Positions 10,784-22,669 of a DNA stretch of 64,000 nt are shown here, piece after piece; position 1 is the first letter of the stretch; each line of letters starts with the position of its first letter. The translations under genes were made by a program, and so were the position numbers. The notes below the pieces were generated by a model. The model was given only the letters and a program-made list of their open reading frames with translations, did not search any database and was not told the DNA's origin. The stretch is from contig JAUTDP010000005.1 of NCBI GenBank assembly GCA_033439795.1, positions 868,001-932,000 of the forward strand, read 5' to 3'. This DNA comes from Sordaria brevicollis. Taxonomy: Eukaryota > Ascomycota > Sordariomycetes > Sordariales > Sordariaceae.

Positions 10784-12831
10784 ACCATGGTCCGGGTTAT
10801 TGAAAGAAAAAGATTGAGATAAACAAAGATCTGGAGGAGGGGGTCGGCGATAGGTATGTCGCGTGCATTTTTTTTGCTTTTTCCCTATGATGTTTGTCGC
10901 ATCTAGGGCAACCAGGTCGTTATCTCCCCTTTATTTGAGTCAGCATCACAGGTATTATCCTTGACGGATGAGGAGTTGGTTGGGTTCTGGAGGCATAAGG
11001 CCATTGTCAGTTTCGTCAATCAGTCCGTCCTCATCATGACAAGACCTTTAACGTCCATTAGTCGACGACAAACTGGAATGGACACCCCGCGGTCGACAGG
11101 ACTGGGGAATAATGAGATGGGGGAAATAAAGTGTGGGGAACAAAATGATAAGGTGTTCCGGCATCTTGCGAGGATCAAATGAAGACATACCTAATACTAT
11201 CATTTATAAGTTCAACAATCGGAAAAGAGGTGAATAAAAAATCGAAGAAAGGGCGATACATAAAAAATTGGAAAAGGGGCGGATAAAATTGGTCAAGAAA
11301 GGGATAGACATACGGTCTATACCGAAATCTGAACAAGCCCGAGGGCAACCCAAGTCTTTAGTCTTATCACAACCAAAAAGTAAACTCGACAATGAGGGAC
11401 AGTGGCGGGAAGTTGATTCATTGATGTCTTCCTTATGGTGAATCCTCAATGTCTACTGCCGAGTTTGGAAAAGATGAAGACGGGAAAGGTTTTGTTTTTT
11501 TTACTTCGAAGAGGTGTCCAGTTGCGCAGTGTCCGGCTGACGGGCAACCACCGGCTCAGCTGAGTAGGCCAGTGGCGTCACAAGGCCGGGATGTTGACGT
11601 CGTTCTTGATCTTTCTCTCCCTTCCCGCCTTTCGTGTGTGTTATCCAACTGGCCGGTTAAAAAGGGGGAGGGATCATCGGCAACGATAAATACCTAGGAG
11701 ACTGAACGGGATAGGACATTCTTGTGTCATTTCCACTTCTACCTTCGGCAAAATGCCAAGACGTGAAGATGTTGTCATCGCTTCGACCGGGTGAACCAGC
11801 TCAGGGTTACACTCGGCAACTGAGCTCGACTAGATGGATGTTCATCTGTATCGTGGTTAGCTACCGCTTTCATAAGATCAGACCGGATGAAATCGGAGAT
11901 GTAACGAACTTGAGAATGTGTTTTGGTGTAGAACCAGAAAGCTGGTTGTGCGTTGCACCCTCACAACAACTCACATTATGGTTTGAACTTTACCATGTGT
12001 AAGGCTTCACCGTATGCAAGGCTTGAAACCTCGCAGACTTCAAAGTCGAAATTGTTGTCGGCATGTTTGTAGTCGAGACAGAGAAGACTCAGGGAAAAAC
12101 CTGGGCGGGATTCAATTGAGTGAGTGGCTTGATGAAAAGAAAAAGGAAGATGGCCATAATGGCCGAGCCAAACGAAAACTCTGGCGAGTCAAGACAGAGT
12201 GTCAACCGCAAATGGTGTTCTGCTCTCCCTTCTTATAGTAATTTTCAAGGACTTGGAACCTTTGATCTCGGAACTCCGAGACCCATAAGGATTGCTCAGT
12301 GCATAACCTCATGTGAAATGATGGCAACCTGCTTCTAGTCGGACCGCAGCTGGGGATTTGCAAGGCCCCACCTGGACACCAGCCGTCAATGAATGAAGAC
12401 TCCCTCGTTTACTGTGATAATCAACAACTCAGGTGCGATGGGGAAACGTTTTATAGAAGAGTGTCCATGGGAACGCTTTATAGTCAGTCGTTTGCCCGGA
12501 AACTCTGCGATTATCCCATTCTGATCGGGCCCACTCCATTCTGAGCAAGGACACTGTTTTCGCCTGGATGCTACAGGCCCGACCTGGCAGCAGTTGGCGG
12601 AATCCGACTTCCGTCGTAATGCGCCATAGCAAACCCCCAGTCTACACGACCCAAACCAGACCCAATATTCGTCAGCGAACACCCTGGCCGCTGTGGTATA
12701 TAGGTAAAACAAGACCAAAATCAACCTGAACGCCTGTGACCCATTTGCAAATTTTGAGGCCCTGCTCCCTTTTAGATCCCAACAGAAAAAGACCATCGTC
12801 CATCCGCCTGTCACCCTTGGTATGCAGTGTC
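10784..12831. other. Gene-free convergent interval between the bZIP gene and alb1
   Basis: About 2 kb holding the 3' ends of two convergent genes. Only short ORFs without family resemblance or coding bias are present. I see no tRNA, repeat pair or mobile element here. Confidence 0.55.
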
Positions 12832-13544
12832 TCAGAGGATCTCCTCGTCGTCGTCCTGCCCCACCGGTGCCGCCGCCGGTATCGTCGCAGCAGTCATCAG
12901 GCTCTCGACGGCGGCATTGCCCTTCTCAACTTCGTCCTCCCATTCGCCATCCTTATCCATATCCTCATCATCGTCAGCATAAAACTGCCTGACGACCTCA
13001 TCCTCCGCCAACAGCTCCTTATCGACCTTCTTCTCTTTCTTCCCAGTGGGAAGTTCCTTGCCAATCTCGGCAAGCGCAACCACGTTGACCTCGTCCCACG
13101 TGCGCTTGCGGGACTCAATCACCGCGGCTTTCCCCTTGCTCTTGGCGACTTTTGTGGAGGTGCGGTCCATAATGGCTTCGGCGCGGTCCATGGATTTTTC
13201 CTGTCTCTTGCGGGCCTTGGAGGAGAGCTGCTTCTTCTTGGTCTTCTTGGTGATGCCGCTGTTGTGGTGAGCCGCTAGGACGGTCGGGCGCAGGTTGACG
13301 GATTCTTGAGGGGGCTTGATGCCCTTGAGGGACTTGTCGAGATCGATACCAGGCGAGGTGGCGCGACGGGCGGCACGGGAGTGTTTGCGGAGGGCTAGAA
13401 GAAGGGAGTGGTCATGTTAGTTGTTGCTGTTGACTTTAGAAGCAGAACAGTGTTTAATGGGCTTTTGTTAGGTTGCGAATTGTTGATTTGTTTGGGTTGC
13501 ATACCTTGGCCCTTATTGCTCCTTCCAATCGTTCCCTTGGCCAT
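12832..13544 (-). CDS. alb1: Ribosome biogenesis protein Alb1
   Basis: Two exons on the minus strand, 13505-13544 and 12832-13394, giving 200 aa. In yeast Alb1 partners with Arx1 on the pre-60S particle during nuclear export. The product starts MAKGTIGRSNKGQALRKHSR and is strongly basic, with a KKTKKKQLSSKARKRQ stretch, a coiled MDRAEAIMDR segment, a conserved RKRTWDEVN motif, and an acidic tail (YADDDEDMDKDGEWEDE) ending DDDEEIL. This basic N-terminus, TWDEVN motif and acidic tail fit the fungal Alb1 family. The intron has donor GTATGC and acceptor CTAG and splits the Ala codon after GQ. It is divergent from the ubiquitin protease gene, with 775 bp between starts. Confidence 0.85.
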
Positions 13545-14319
13545 TTCGCTTGGTCTTGACTGATGATTCTTTGTAGCGGATTCAAGAATCGGTCAGTTCG
13601 AGGTGAGTGTCCGGGTGGTGTATGGCGGAAAGTGGTCACGATGCGAGCCCCTTCACAAGCCTACAGTGGGGTGTGTTGTGAAATTTGGTTGTCGGGAACT
13701 TTTTTTTCGACCTGTAGCTCCCAAAGTGCCCCACGCGTTGCGCCAAGAGCTCTCTGGTTGGGCCAGTCGAGGCAGGAGTGCCTGGCCTTCAGTCCCGCAT
13801 GGCCCGCCAAAAAGGGACCAAGAAGCCGGGGTAAAGCCCGGGCAGGCTCGAAAGAAGGATACCTCTAGCGTAACCTCACCCTTCCGTCCTAGCGGAAAGT
13901 CACAAGCAAAAAAGGTGGTCATCAATTCTTTCCACTTTGCTCCCCCAAACTGAATTTCCAGCTCGCTCAGTTCATGCACACAGCAAGAGCAAAAAAGCGA
14001 CCTACTCCGACAGTTTGAGCACCAACCAATCCATTCCATCCCCTCGAAAATCATTCAAATTCGAAAGAGACGTTAGCCCTGACACGCAATCATTCGCGGT
14101 TCGAGAGTTCCGACCAAGAGTTCCTGGAAACGTCATGGAAGCAGCTTGCACCCGGTTTCGTCGCCAGCACTACCGTTTGTCAACCCTTTGAAGCGGCCAA
14201 ATTGAGGGCGACAGGAAATCGGAGCGCTCCACGCGGCCATTCCGCCTTCTCCTAGCTTCAAATACCATCGACGACAGGAGCCTCCGAGGTCTCTCCTAGT
14301 ATCGCTTTCCCAAGCAAGC
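13545..14319. promoter_or_regulatory. Divergent upstream region of alb1 and ubp1
   Basis: 775 bp between the start codons of alb1 (-) and the ubiquitin protease gene (+), so it should hold both promoters and 5' leaders. I see no TATA-like box or repeated motif that I would assign to a specific factor. Confidence 0.5.
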
Positions 14320-16593
14320 ATGAATTCAGATACGAGACGCATACAAAACCACCACCCTCCGCGCGGCCCTCACGGCGGCCATCCCAAGACGAACTACTAC
14401 CACGTTTACCCAGCTGATCGCCAACTTCGGGACTACGCTACCAGCCCGACCATTATCGTTTCCGTTATTCTTCTTGTCCTATCCGCCCTGTATCAGCTAG
14501 TATTCAGCGATCACAACACCCGTACCCGCTTAAAGAACATCGTCTGGGCCCGCGTTGTCGATATCATTCCGGCCGCTCTGCTCTTCAAAATCGACGGCTT
14601 CCTCAACCCGCCACTGTTCCCCCGTCCAATGACGACCGCAGAACTAGACAATTCGCATGAAGCTAAGAGCCAAGCGTTAGGGAGAATATTGGGTCTGGAC
14701 AAACCAGGAGGCGTCATGGAATCTGTCACATCGGCTGGGCTTAAGGGCCTCAGCACTTTGTCTAGCGTTGGCTGGAGCTTTAAGCAAGGCACTTCAGATC
14801 GACCGGCAGGTCTTGGAAATAACGACAACTCCTGCTACCAGAATAGCATCCTCCAAGGTCTTGCTTCGCTCCAGTGCTTGCCCGACTACCTTGCCCGGGT
14901 GTCTCAGCTGGATAGCAACCCCAAGTCAACGATGCCGACTACACAAGCGATGGCCGAGCTCATTGCAACACTTAACGACAAAGCCAACTACGGACGCTCT
15001 CTATGGCCACCCAGCGTACTCAAGAACATGAGCACGTGGCAGCAGCAAGACGCACAGGAGTACTTCTCCAAATTGCTGGACCAAATGGACAGAGAGGTAG
15101 CAAAGGCCACAGCGACCTACAAGAAATCACTGGCATGCGATCAGGATATGACACAGGACGACGGCGCGAGTAGCCAACACAGCGACGATAGCGGCTACCA
15201 CAGCTCCAGTCAAAGCTCTCCCGGTCCCGACATCAAGTTGACTAGGAACCCGCTTGAAGGTCTTATGGCCCAAAGGGTGGTCTGTGTTAAGTGCAAACAC
15301 TACGAAGGGCTGACCATGATTCCTTTCAACTGTTTGACTCTTAGTCTCGGCTCTGGCCAATACGGCTACGACCTTTACGAGAGGCTGGACTACAACGCAC
15401 GGGTTGAGTTCATTGAAGGCGTTCACTGTCCCAAGTGCTCACTGCTTAAGATGCAACAGAAGATCAAGAGTCTGATCGATATGGTTGCAACGGACGAGGC
15501 CAGAGTTGCAGAGTTTCGTGAGAGACTAGCCGCTGTGGAAGAGGCCCTCGAAGAAGATAAACTTGACGACAAGACGCTGGCCGAGAAATGCAAAGTTCCC
15601 GCCAAACAGCGCGTCGAGTCGACCAAGACGAAGCAGACTGCGATTACGCGGGCACCTAAGAGCTTGGTCATCCATATCAACCGCTCGGTCTTTGACGAAA
15701 ACACCGGCCACATGTACAAAGACAGTTCCGCTGTCAGGTTTCCCAGCATGCTCGATCTAGGGCCTTGGTGCATTGGCAGTGCGAAGAAGCGGGCCGATCT
15801 GGAAACTTTGAACGGCCTTATCTCAGGCTCGGCCATCAACGGTGAGCAAACGGCGGAAGACGTGGAGAAATGGAATGTTGAGCCAACGGTTTCCATGGTG
15901 GCGGGCTCCCAACGCCCATCCGCCATCACTGGGCCACTGTACGAACTGCGTGCAATTGTCACACACCAGGGCCGGCATGATAGCGGCCATTATGTTTGTT
16001 ACAGGAAGCATAACATCAGCCCTCCCGAGAAGGAAAGTCAACTTGAAGCACCACCGCCGCAGCTTGTTGCCGAAGATGAGGCTGCCGCTTCGCTTGCCCA
16101 TGCCTCGGACCAGAAGCCGATTGTCGAGCCCGATACCACAACCGAAAACGGTGCCCCCGCCCCTCCCTCGGAAGATGACGAGAAAACGCTCGTGTGCGAA
16201 GCTGAAGAGGAACCCACCTCGCAATGGTGGCGACTTAGCGACACCGATGTCTTTAAGGTAGACGAGGAGACCGTACTCCAGAGAGGGGACGTCTTTATGC
16301 TGTTCTACGATTGCGTTGAACCGGAAATGGTACGGGTACCAGAGCCAGAATCAAGCACAACTCTGGCTCCCCAAGCCGAACTTATGCCCAGCCTTGCCGA
16401 TGAACAGATAGAGTCCGTCACTCTCGTCGGATCAGAGGAGCCGGAGGAGGCGGAGATGGTTAAGGCCGATGCCCCGAAGGCTGCGAAGGACGGCCCAACG
16501 CCAAATGGAACGGCGACGGGCGAACTGCCAGAGGCTAAGACCCAACTGGCGAGCCCGATTCCGGAGCCGGAGACCACGGAGCAAGTTGACTAG
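14320..16593 (+). CDS. ubp1: Membrane-anchored ubiquitin carboxyl-terminal hydrolase (USP family, Ubp1-like)
   Basis: Uninterrupted 757-codon frame. A cysteine deubiquitinase that cleaves ubiquitin from conjugates. A single hydrophobic segment at about residues 43-62 (SPTIIVSVILLVLSALYQLV) suggests anchoring to the ER or another membrane with the catalytic part cytosolic. The Cys box GLGNNDNSCYQNS places the nucleophile at Cys172. A CVKC...CPKC pair (near 325 and 370) is the zinc-ribbon-like insert. The His box GRHDSGHYVCYRK gives His557, and WWRLSDTDV gives Asp641. The C-terminus (after about 670) is acidic and Pro/Ala-rich, probably disordered. The N-terminal membrane segment and layout match yeast Ubp1 better than other USPs. 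The chosen start is the first ATG in frame and precedes the membrane segment. Confidence 0.92.
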   Translation: MNSDTRRIQNHHPPRGPHGGHPKTNYYHVYPADRQLRDYATSPTIIVSVILLVLSALYQLVFSDHNTRTRLKNIVWARVVDIIPAALLFKIDGFLNPPLFPRPMTTAELDNSHEAKSQALGRILGLDKPGGVMESVTSAGLKGLSTLSSVGWSFKQGTSDRPAGLGNNDNSCYQNSILQGLASLQCLPDYLARVSQLDSNPKSTMPTTQAMAELIATLNDKANYGRSLWPPSVLKNMSTWQQQDAQEYFSKLLDQMDREVAKATATYKKSLACDQDMTQDDGASSQHSDDSGYHSSSQSSPGPDIKLTRNPLEGLMAQRVVCVKCKHYEGLTMIPFNCLTLSLGSGQYGYDLYERLDYNARVEFIEGVHCPKCSLLKMQQKIKSLIDMVATDEARVAEFRERLAAVEEALEEDKLDDKTLAEKCKVPAKQRVESTKTKQTAITRAPKSLVIHINRSVFDENTGHMYKDSSAVRFPSMLDLGPWCIGSAKKRADLETLNGLISGSAINGEQTAEDVEKWNVEPTVSMVAGSQRPSAITGPLYELRAIVTHQGRHDSGHYVCYRKHNISPPEKESQLEAPPPQLVAEDEAAASLAHASDQKPIVEPDTTTENGAPAPPSEDDEKTLVCEAEEEPTSQWWRLSDTDVFKVDEETVLQRGDVFMLFYDCVEPEMVRVPEPESSTTLAPQAELMPSLADEQIESVTLVGSEEPEEAEMVKADAPKAAKDGPTPNGTATGELPEAKTQLASPIPEPETTEQVD

Positions 16594-19500
16594 GAAGCGG
16601 CCTACTTGTACAAAGATTCGGTTCGTAATTATATGACCTCAAGGTCCACGAGTCCTTCGAGCCGGTGGCGTCGCGAACGGAGGCGTGGTACTGTGTGCAG
16701 TAGTTTTCCGAAGCGCATTCATTTGAATCGTCAAGGTCCGAGGCGTATTTTTTCTGCATAGCGATACGGCGTTCAGGATAGAAACAAGCGGGTGCCGCAT
16801 GCCCCAAGCGTCAAGTCAAGGTTTTATAGAATGCGTTAACATTGTATTTTTGATAGTTCTCATTCAAACATTGTTTTCTATTGATTTCTGGAGAGGAAAA
16901 TACGAACGAATGTACCTAGAAAAGGAGGAGTAGGAAGTACAGCGCAACAGTACAAACAGCGATTTAATATATAGGTTTTGGTCGGGAGGATAGACTACTA
17001 CCTAGACCACAACCTTATTGTATTTTGAGTCAAGAATATCATCAACACCCACGGCTCACGACTTATACCAGCGGTTCATCCCGTGATTATAAGTTTTTTA
17101 TTGCATAACGCTCGGGTACATCGATATCTTAAGAACTGGTGGAGGCTAATGTTACTATTCGGTAGGACCAGGCCTATGAGCGACGGACCAATAGGAGCCC
17201 TCGAAAGCCTTTTGACGACGCTTTCGTCGGGCAGCCCATGCACGTCAAAATGTCAAAATGTCAGGTACACGCGGAACCAGGAGCAAGGAAAGGGAGCATG
17301 TGATGGTACTTGCCTTCGGAGTAGAACCTCATATCAAATTTGTAATATCGACTTTCTCGACGTTCACCGACAGCCGCTAGTGAGGAACTTCCACTGAGTT
17401 TCTCACCTTTTCATAAACTTTCACACCCGCCATATTTTCGAGTCGCCAACACGGAAGACGTGACGACAAAATCAATGAGACAGCATGGGATCATCCGTCT
17501 GCCCCACCAAAGCCCACTCGTCACGGTCTTCTTGGCTGTTTTTGTTGGTCCATAGGGCTGTAACCTTGCAACGTGCAGCACTTTTCTCACAGAAGATCAC
17601 GTCGAATGTCATCATTCATACAGTCAACTCTGCAATTAACGATCAGAGGAATAACGATATTCTGGGTATTACGATCAAATACGCGGGAACCGATTTTTTT
17701 TGGTGTAGATTACAGCAGATTAACGATATTCTCCATATTACGATTACGATCAGAATCTGGCGGGATTTTGTATGGTGATCGTTATACTCAATAGGTAGGA
17801 GATGTGAAAGAGACCGCCAAGACCCCCTCGTCGGCGACTCTTTTGGTACCTCACCACCAAAAATTAGTACCGATGTACTAGCTTAGGGCCTGCCTTGGCG
17901 TACTTGGCAGTCTGGAGGTAACGATATCCTGGGTATAACGATCAGATTTGCTGGTACACCCTGTATCGTTAATTGCAGAGTTGACTGTATTCCTTTTCTC
18001 CTAACCCTCGTTTCTTTTCACAGAAAGGGGAAATCAATCGGCATAGCACCGGGCCGTCAACATACTTGTCCCACTCACCTGCTCTTCGTCCCGTTTTCCA
18101 GCTATGGAGATCATGGCAGGCTTTCTGCAAGAAGCGCAACAAGGGACGTTGACTGAGACGAGATATACAGAATCACACCCAAGTCTCGGCGGGCAAGAGG
18201 CGTTCAAATGTACATGAAGCATCGCTCACCCCGCTGAGCGCTCACTTGCCTGCCTATCCGTCGGTGATTACAGACACACAAGACCAATCTGCTGGGGTCG
18301 TTGCACACTCGTTACACGCCGAGCTAAAGAGAGATTCGGGTTTCTTGGGTTTTGCCCGTGCACAGTTCACACCGATTGCCTGACGGACTCGAAGTTCGAA
18401 CGACGCCGACGGTGTTGTTACGGTTGAGCAGGGATGCCCGGTCTGGCCAATGATCTGCCGTCTTGGCCTTCGTAAAGCTTTTGAGGTCAAAGCCAAGCCT
18501 AGACCCCCATTTCCGGTCCCTGCCGCCAGGATTCCATCCAGTTGGTTCCAGTTCTCTGCTCCTGGCGCTTTTTGAGGCTGTTCTCTGCTGGACCTGGACA
18601 CGGTGGTTCTGCTGCTGCTGCCTGCTGTGAGTGTCTGCTGCGTCGAATGCTCGCTTTCATGGTCCAGTCGTTGTCAGTGTCAGTCACTTCTGTCACAGTT
18701 GAGAGCCAGCAGTGCCCTGCTTCACCTTCTCCTCAGTTCTAACCCATCATCCGTTCATCCCGTCTCTCAATTCCCACGGACCTCCTGTCAAACTCTCGCT
18801 TCGTCCCTCCATCACCACGACCCGTCCGTTCGTTTCCTCAGTATCCGTTATCCATCGTCATCTCAATCCCGGAGCCGGCATACCTTTAGCCTTATCGACC
18901 TCGAAGGCAAGCAAAAACGGAACCGGTATCGTCAACAGCAACGCTTTCGGCGGAAACAAGAACATCACAGTCTCACTTCAAAACAGAAAGGTACTTCTCT
19001 CATCTGGCCCCCAAAGCAATCAAGCTCAACGCACACCCTTCCGAGCCTTCTCTCCCATTGGACACTTGCAGTCGTTGGGGCCAGAGCTTCGATAAGCTTT
19101 CAGGGGAGCCAAAAGAAAAGAAAAAGACAGAAAAAAAATACGGTCACGGAACAGACCGTTTTGGGACTGTGCGTGTGGAATTTCTGGTGGGTTGTGGACT
19201 GCATCGTGAAAGTGAGACCCTGCGTCAAACAGAGCGAACTGTTGTAGCCACTTCTGCCACTCTCTCACTCCCTTTGCGGATTACGGCTGACGGACACACT
19301 CGCCCACTCAGCTGAGGTGTTCTCTCTGGCTCACTTTCACCCTTTCCCCATTCCATTCCGTTCCCGTCTCATTTTGGAGCGTCTGTGTCTGAGATCGAAA
19401 ACCCAAAAGCCAAACAGTTCCTGCACCACAGCGTCTGTCTCGTTTACAGTCAGCGGCACGTTAACGGCACAGCACAACGGCTACCTAGCCTTCCTAGCAA

Positions 19501-20043
19501 AGAAGACCCTTACTTCAGCTTCCATCCACTTCAGCTGCCTCCTCCCTCCCCACTCTTACCGATCCCGTCCCGTTCGACGTCTTTCCGATCTTTTTTCCTC
19601 CCTTTCTCTTACCGCAAGGTTGATCTGTTCAGCCTCCTCCTCCAACCATCTTGGACCCTTCTTTGACCAAGGGGTCGCTCTCTTTTCTCGATAGTTCTTG
19701 TCAGGGACCACGGCCGCTTTCCCTGTCCACTCGATATACCAGCGGCACAACCGACCAACCGGAACTATTAAGGTTTTCTTGGCTTGGATCTTTTGGATCC
19801 TTAGGATACAGCCACGATTTTTGGCCGTGTGGATTGCGTCCTGTGTGTTTCGACTCCGGTGATCAACGATCAGAGATACACGATACACATCGTCACATCA
19901 CTCGCTCTACACCTGTCAACATATCTACTAATAGATCGAGGTTGTCCATCACTACTCACCTACTGAACTTGGCCTCGACCCTCGTTATTCATTTATCCCC
20001 AACCTTTCCTTTCGTTCAATCAACAGCCTAGCCGTCGATCATC
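16594..20043. other. Long interval between ubp1 and the transporter gene
   Basis: About 3.4 kb. It contains the MITE at 17621-17988. From about 18540 to 20040 the sequence is rich in pyrimidine runs and probably serves as promoter and long 5' leader of the transporter gene. The largest ORF (18603-19247, +) is Ser/Cys-rich translation of these runs, with no recognisable domain. No RNA gene was seen. Confidence 0.55.
17621..17988. mobile_element. MITE with TA target duplication (Tc1/mariner-pogo type)
   Basis: Perfect 23-bp terminal inverted repeats begin CAGTCAACTCTGCAATTAAC and are flanked on both sides by TA (17619-17620 and 17989-17990), the duplication left by Tc1/mariner elements. The length is 368 bp with no transposase. 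Three internal direct repeats of the form TAACGATAT(T/C)CT...TACGATCA start near 17652, 17719 and 17919. The CAGTCAACTCTG end is typical of pogo-like non-autonomous elements (family attribution is inference). Confidence 0.88.
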
Positions 20044-21567
20044 ATGGCTGCTGTCGACGATGTCGAGACCCAGGCTGAAAAGTCCCAGCCGGTGGCTCGG
20101 TCCATCCATCCAATCTTTTATATCGCGTAAGGATCCTCCTGTCTCCTAAATCTTTACGGGAGGGACCGCTGTTGACCTCTTTGATCTTTGATACAGGAGT
20201 TGGATATTCTTCTCTAATATTACCATTCTTTTTAACAAGTGGTTACTCGATCCAGCTAGGTTCAGTGAGTATACACACGTTTGAAGTTTTGCTGAACCAT
20301 GCTAACCACTCATGATATTAGGTTACCGTATGTGCCACTATATATCCATGACTGCTGGACTTAAGAGTACCAACTAACCGTAATACACTATAGCCACGAT
20401 CCTAACATGTTGGCATCTCATCTTCGCAACCATCGCCACCCAAGTCCTCGCCAGGACAACCACCCTCCTTGATGGCCGCAAGAACGTCAAGATGACAGGC
20501 CGCCTCTACCTGCGCGCCATCGTCCCCATTGGCTTCCTCTTCAGCGGCAGTCTCGTCTGCAGCAACATGGTCTACCTCTACCTCAGCGTTGCCTTTATCC
20601 AGATGCTCAAGGCCGCCGCGCCCGTGGCCGTCCTGCTGACCGGCTGGGTCTGGGGCGTCGAGCAGCCTTCGCAATCACGACTGATTAACGTCTTGTTCAT
20701 TGTCTTTGGCGTCGGACTTGCTAGCTTCGGCGAGATCGCCTTCTCCCTCAAGGGTTTCCTCTTTCAGTTCGGCGGCATTGTGTTCGAGGCCATGCGACTT
20801 ATCATGATCCAGGTCTTGCTCAAGGGCGATGGCCAGAAGATGGACCCGCTGGTCAGCTTGTACTACTTCGCTCCCGTGTGCGCGTCAATGAACTTTGTCG
20901 TGGCCTTGTTCACCGAGTTCCGCTTTTTCCAGATTGCGGACCTCTACAAGACGGGCTTTTTGCTTCTGCTCTTGAACGCTGTGGTGGCGTTCATGTTGAA
21001 CATTAGCAGTGTTTGCCTTGTACGTTTTCTTCCCCCTTCCCTTGTTTCCCCTCCGCCACACTTCCCTCCATCACCTACTAACGAGATCGAAAACAGATTG
21101 GCAAAACCTCCGGCCTCGTCATGACCCTAACCGGCATCCTCAAAAACATCCTCCTCGTCGGCGCCTCCGTCGTGATCTGGCAGACCTCCATCACACCCAT
21201 GCAGTTCTTCGGCTACGCCATCGCCCTCGGCGGGCTCGTGTATTACTCCCTCGGCCGCGACCAGATCGTCGAGATTGCTACCCAGCTGTGGACTTTCATC
21301 AGGAACGTGTGGGAGAACTCGCCTGCTTATTCAGCCGTCTCGTCGTCCTCGGAAGAAAACAGTGGGCATCAAGGTGGACTGCCCTCAGCTGTGAAGAGAG
21401 GGTTGTTGGTGGGATTGGGCATTATCGTGGTGGTTATTTTGGCGGCCGGGTATATCTACGGTGGTACTGATCCGAGTGGCGGTAACCCTGTCGGTGCCGC
21501 AAGGCCGCTGGGTGGCGGGGGAGATGCGAGCAGCATCAGCCTGAAGCCTGTCGCGGGGGCTTCGTAA
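20044..21567 (+). CDS. Triose-phosphate/nucleotide-sugar transporter family protein (DUF250-like)
   Basis: Five exons: 20044-20126, 20197-20264, 20322-20327, 20394-21019 and 21097-21567; 417 aa. A polytopic membrane carrier of the drug/metabolite transporter superfamily; substrate cannot be read from sequence. Family hallmarks: an early W-X2-SNITILFNKWLL motif, then the TILTCWHLIFATI segment, AFIQMLKAAAPVAVLL, GEIAFSLKGF, and late KTSGLVMTLTGILKN...ITPMQFFGYAIAL. About nine to ten hydrophobic helices are visible. The tail after about residue 350 is Ser/Gly-rich with one further hydrophobic stretch (LLVGLGIIVVVILAAGYI). Exon 3 is only six bases (GTTACC) but is required to keep both frame and the conserved RF-SYPTILT junction; both flanking introns have CTAAC branch sites. 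Probably Golgi or ER located. Confidence 0.9.
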
Positions 21568-22669
21568 GTCGAGAGGATGAGGCTTGGGCCGTGTTGGATC
21601 CGGATCGGAGTGTGTTAGATACAGCCAGACACCGAATCGACGGAAAGAAAGCATCAGCGAAACGACGGGGATAACAGAAGAAACGAAACGAAGAAATAAA
21701 TAATAGGAACGACTCGGCACCATACCATTCACTGTCATGTTTTGGCTCAGCGATGAAGAGACGGATGATTGCTTGTGAAGGCCGGAACGAACACCTAAGA
21801 ACCGGCACGAACTACGAAAAATGGGTGCCTAACGGAAGGCGGATTGGAAAAAACGAAGGGGGATAATGGTTAGGCCCGCATACCTGGGAAACGGCGAAAC
21901 TCCAGATTCTGCCAAACATTAGGGGATATCGGGACTGTGACACTCTACAGCAACAAAGAGAAACAACAGCGATCAATGAAATGGACGGAAGAGAAACTTG
22001 ATGATAGATATAGGGATGTCTTGTACTACCACCACCGGATGACCTTGGATCAGGATATGGAGGATTTGGAACGTCATGTCATGTCTCGAGGTGGTAGACT
22101 TGGAGGCCAGAGATCTTGTCTGATTGTTGGTTTTACATACTGCACCGCAGCTATTGGATCTGTTTGGATTTGGTTTGGTGGCATGGGTTGATACACTTGT
22201 TGTAGTTGGTGTACTAGTACGGTTGGTCACAGACAATAAGGTAGGTAGGCCTGATAGACAATGAAATGAAGATCTTTTGAGCATATGTCATGGCAAGGTT
22301 TGTTTGGCAGGTTTCTATTTTGGTTGGGTTTGAAGATCCCAAGTTAAAAATATGACCCGGAAGGGGCACCTCGACCGTAAATGACACTACGGCTTCGACC
22401 AAAAAAGAAATTGCAGAATCGTCTCTGAGAGTCCGTACTCGAGACCTGCACTAACGCCAGGTCGACGTGCATCAAGCGTGTTGAACACGTTTTGACTAGA
22501 ACTAGTGTCGAAGAGACACCAAGCCCAATATGCACAAGGGCCAACTACCGGGGAGTACGTATCGTCACATCTGTATTGTATACTTCTTATCTTCGTCATC
22601 TTTTGACACTGAAATCCAACTCAGATCTTTTCTTCACCCCTGTCTACACCTCTTCACCGCAGACACCAT
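21568..22669. other. Gene-free convergent interval between the transporter gene and srp72
   Basis: 1.1 kb holding the 3' ends of two convergent genes. Only short ORFs are present, and no repeat or RNA gene was recognised. Confidence 0.55.

Noticed and set aside
18603..19247. 214-codon ORF upstream of the transporter gene
   Set aside because: It is a translation of pyrimidine-rich leader sequence, Ser/Cys-heavy without domains.
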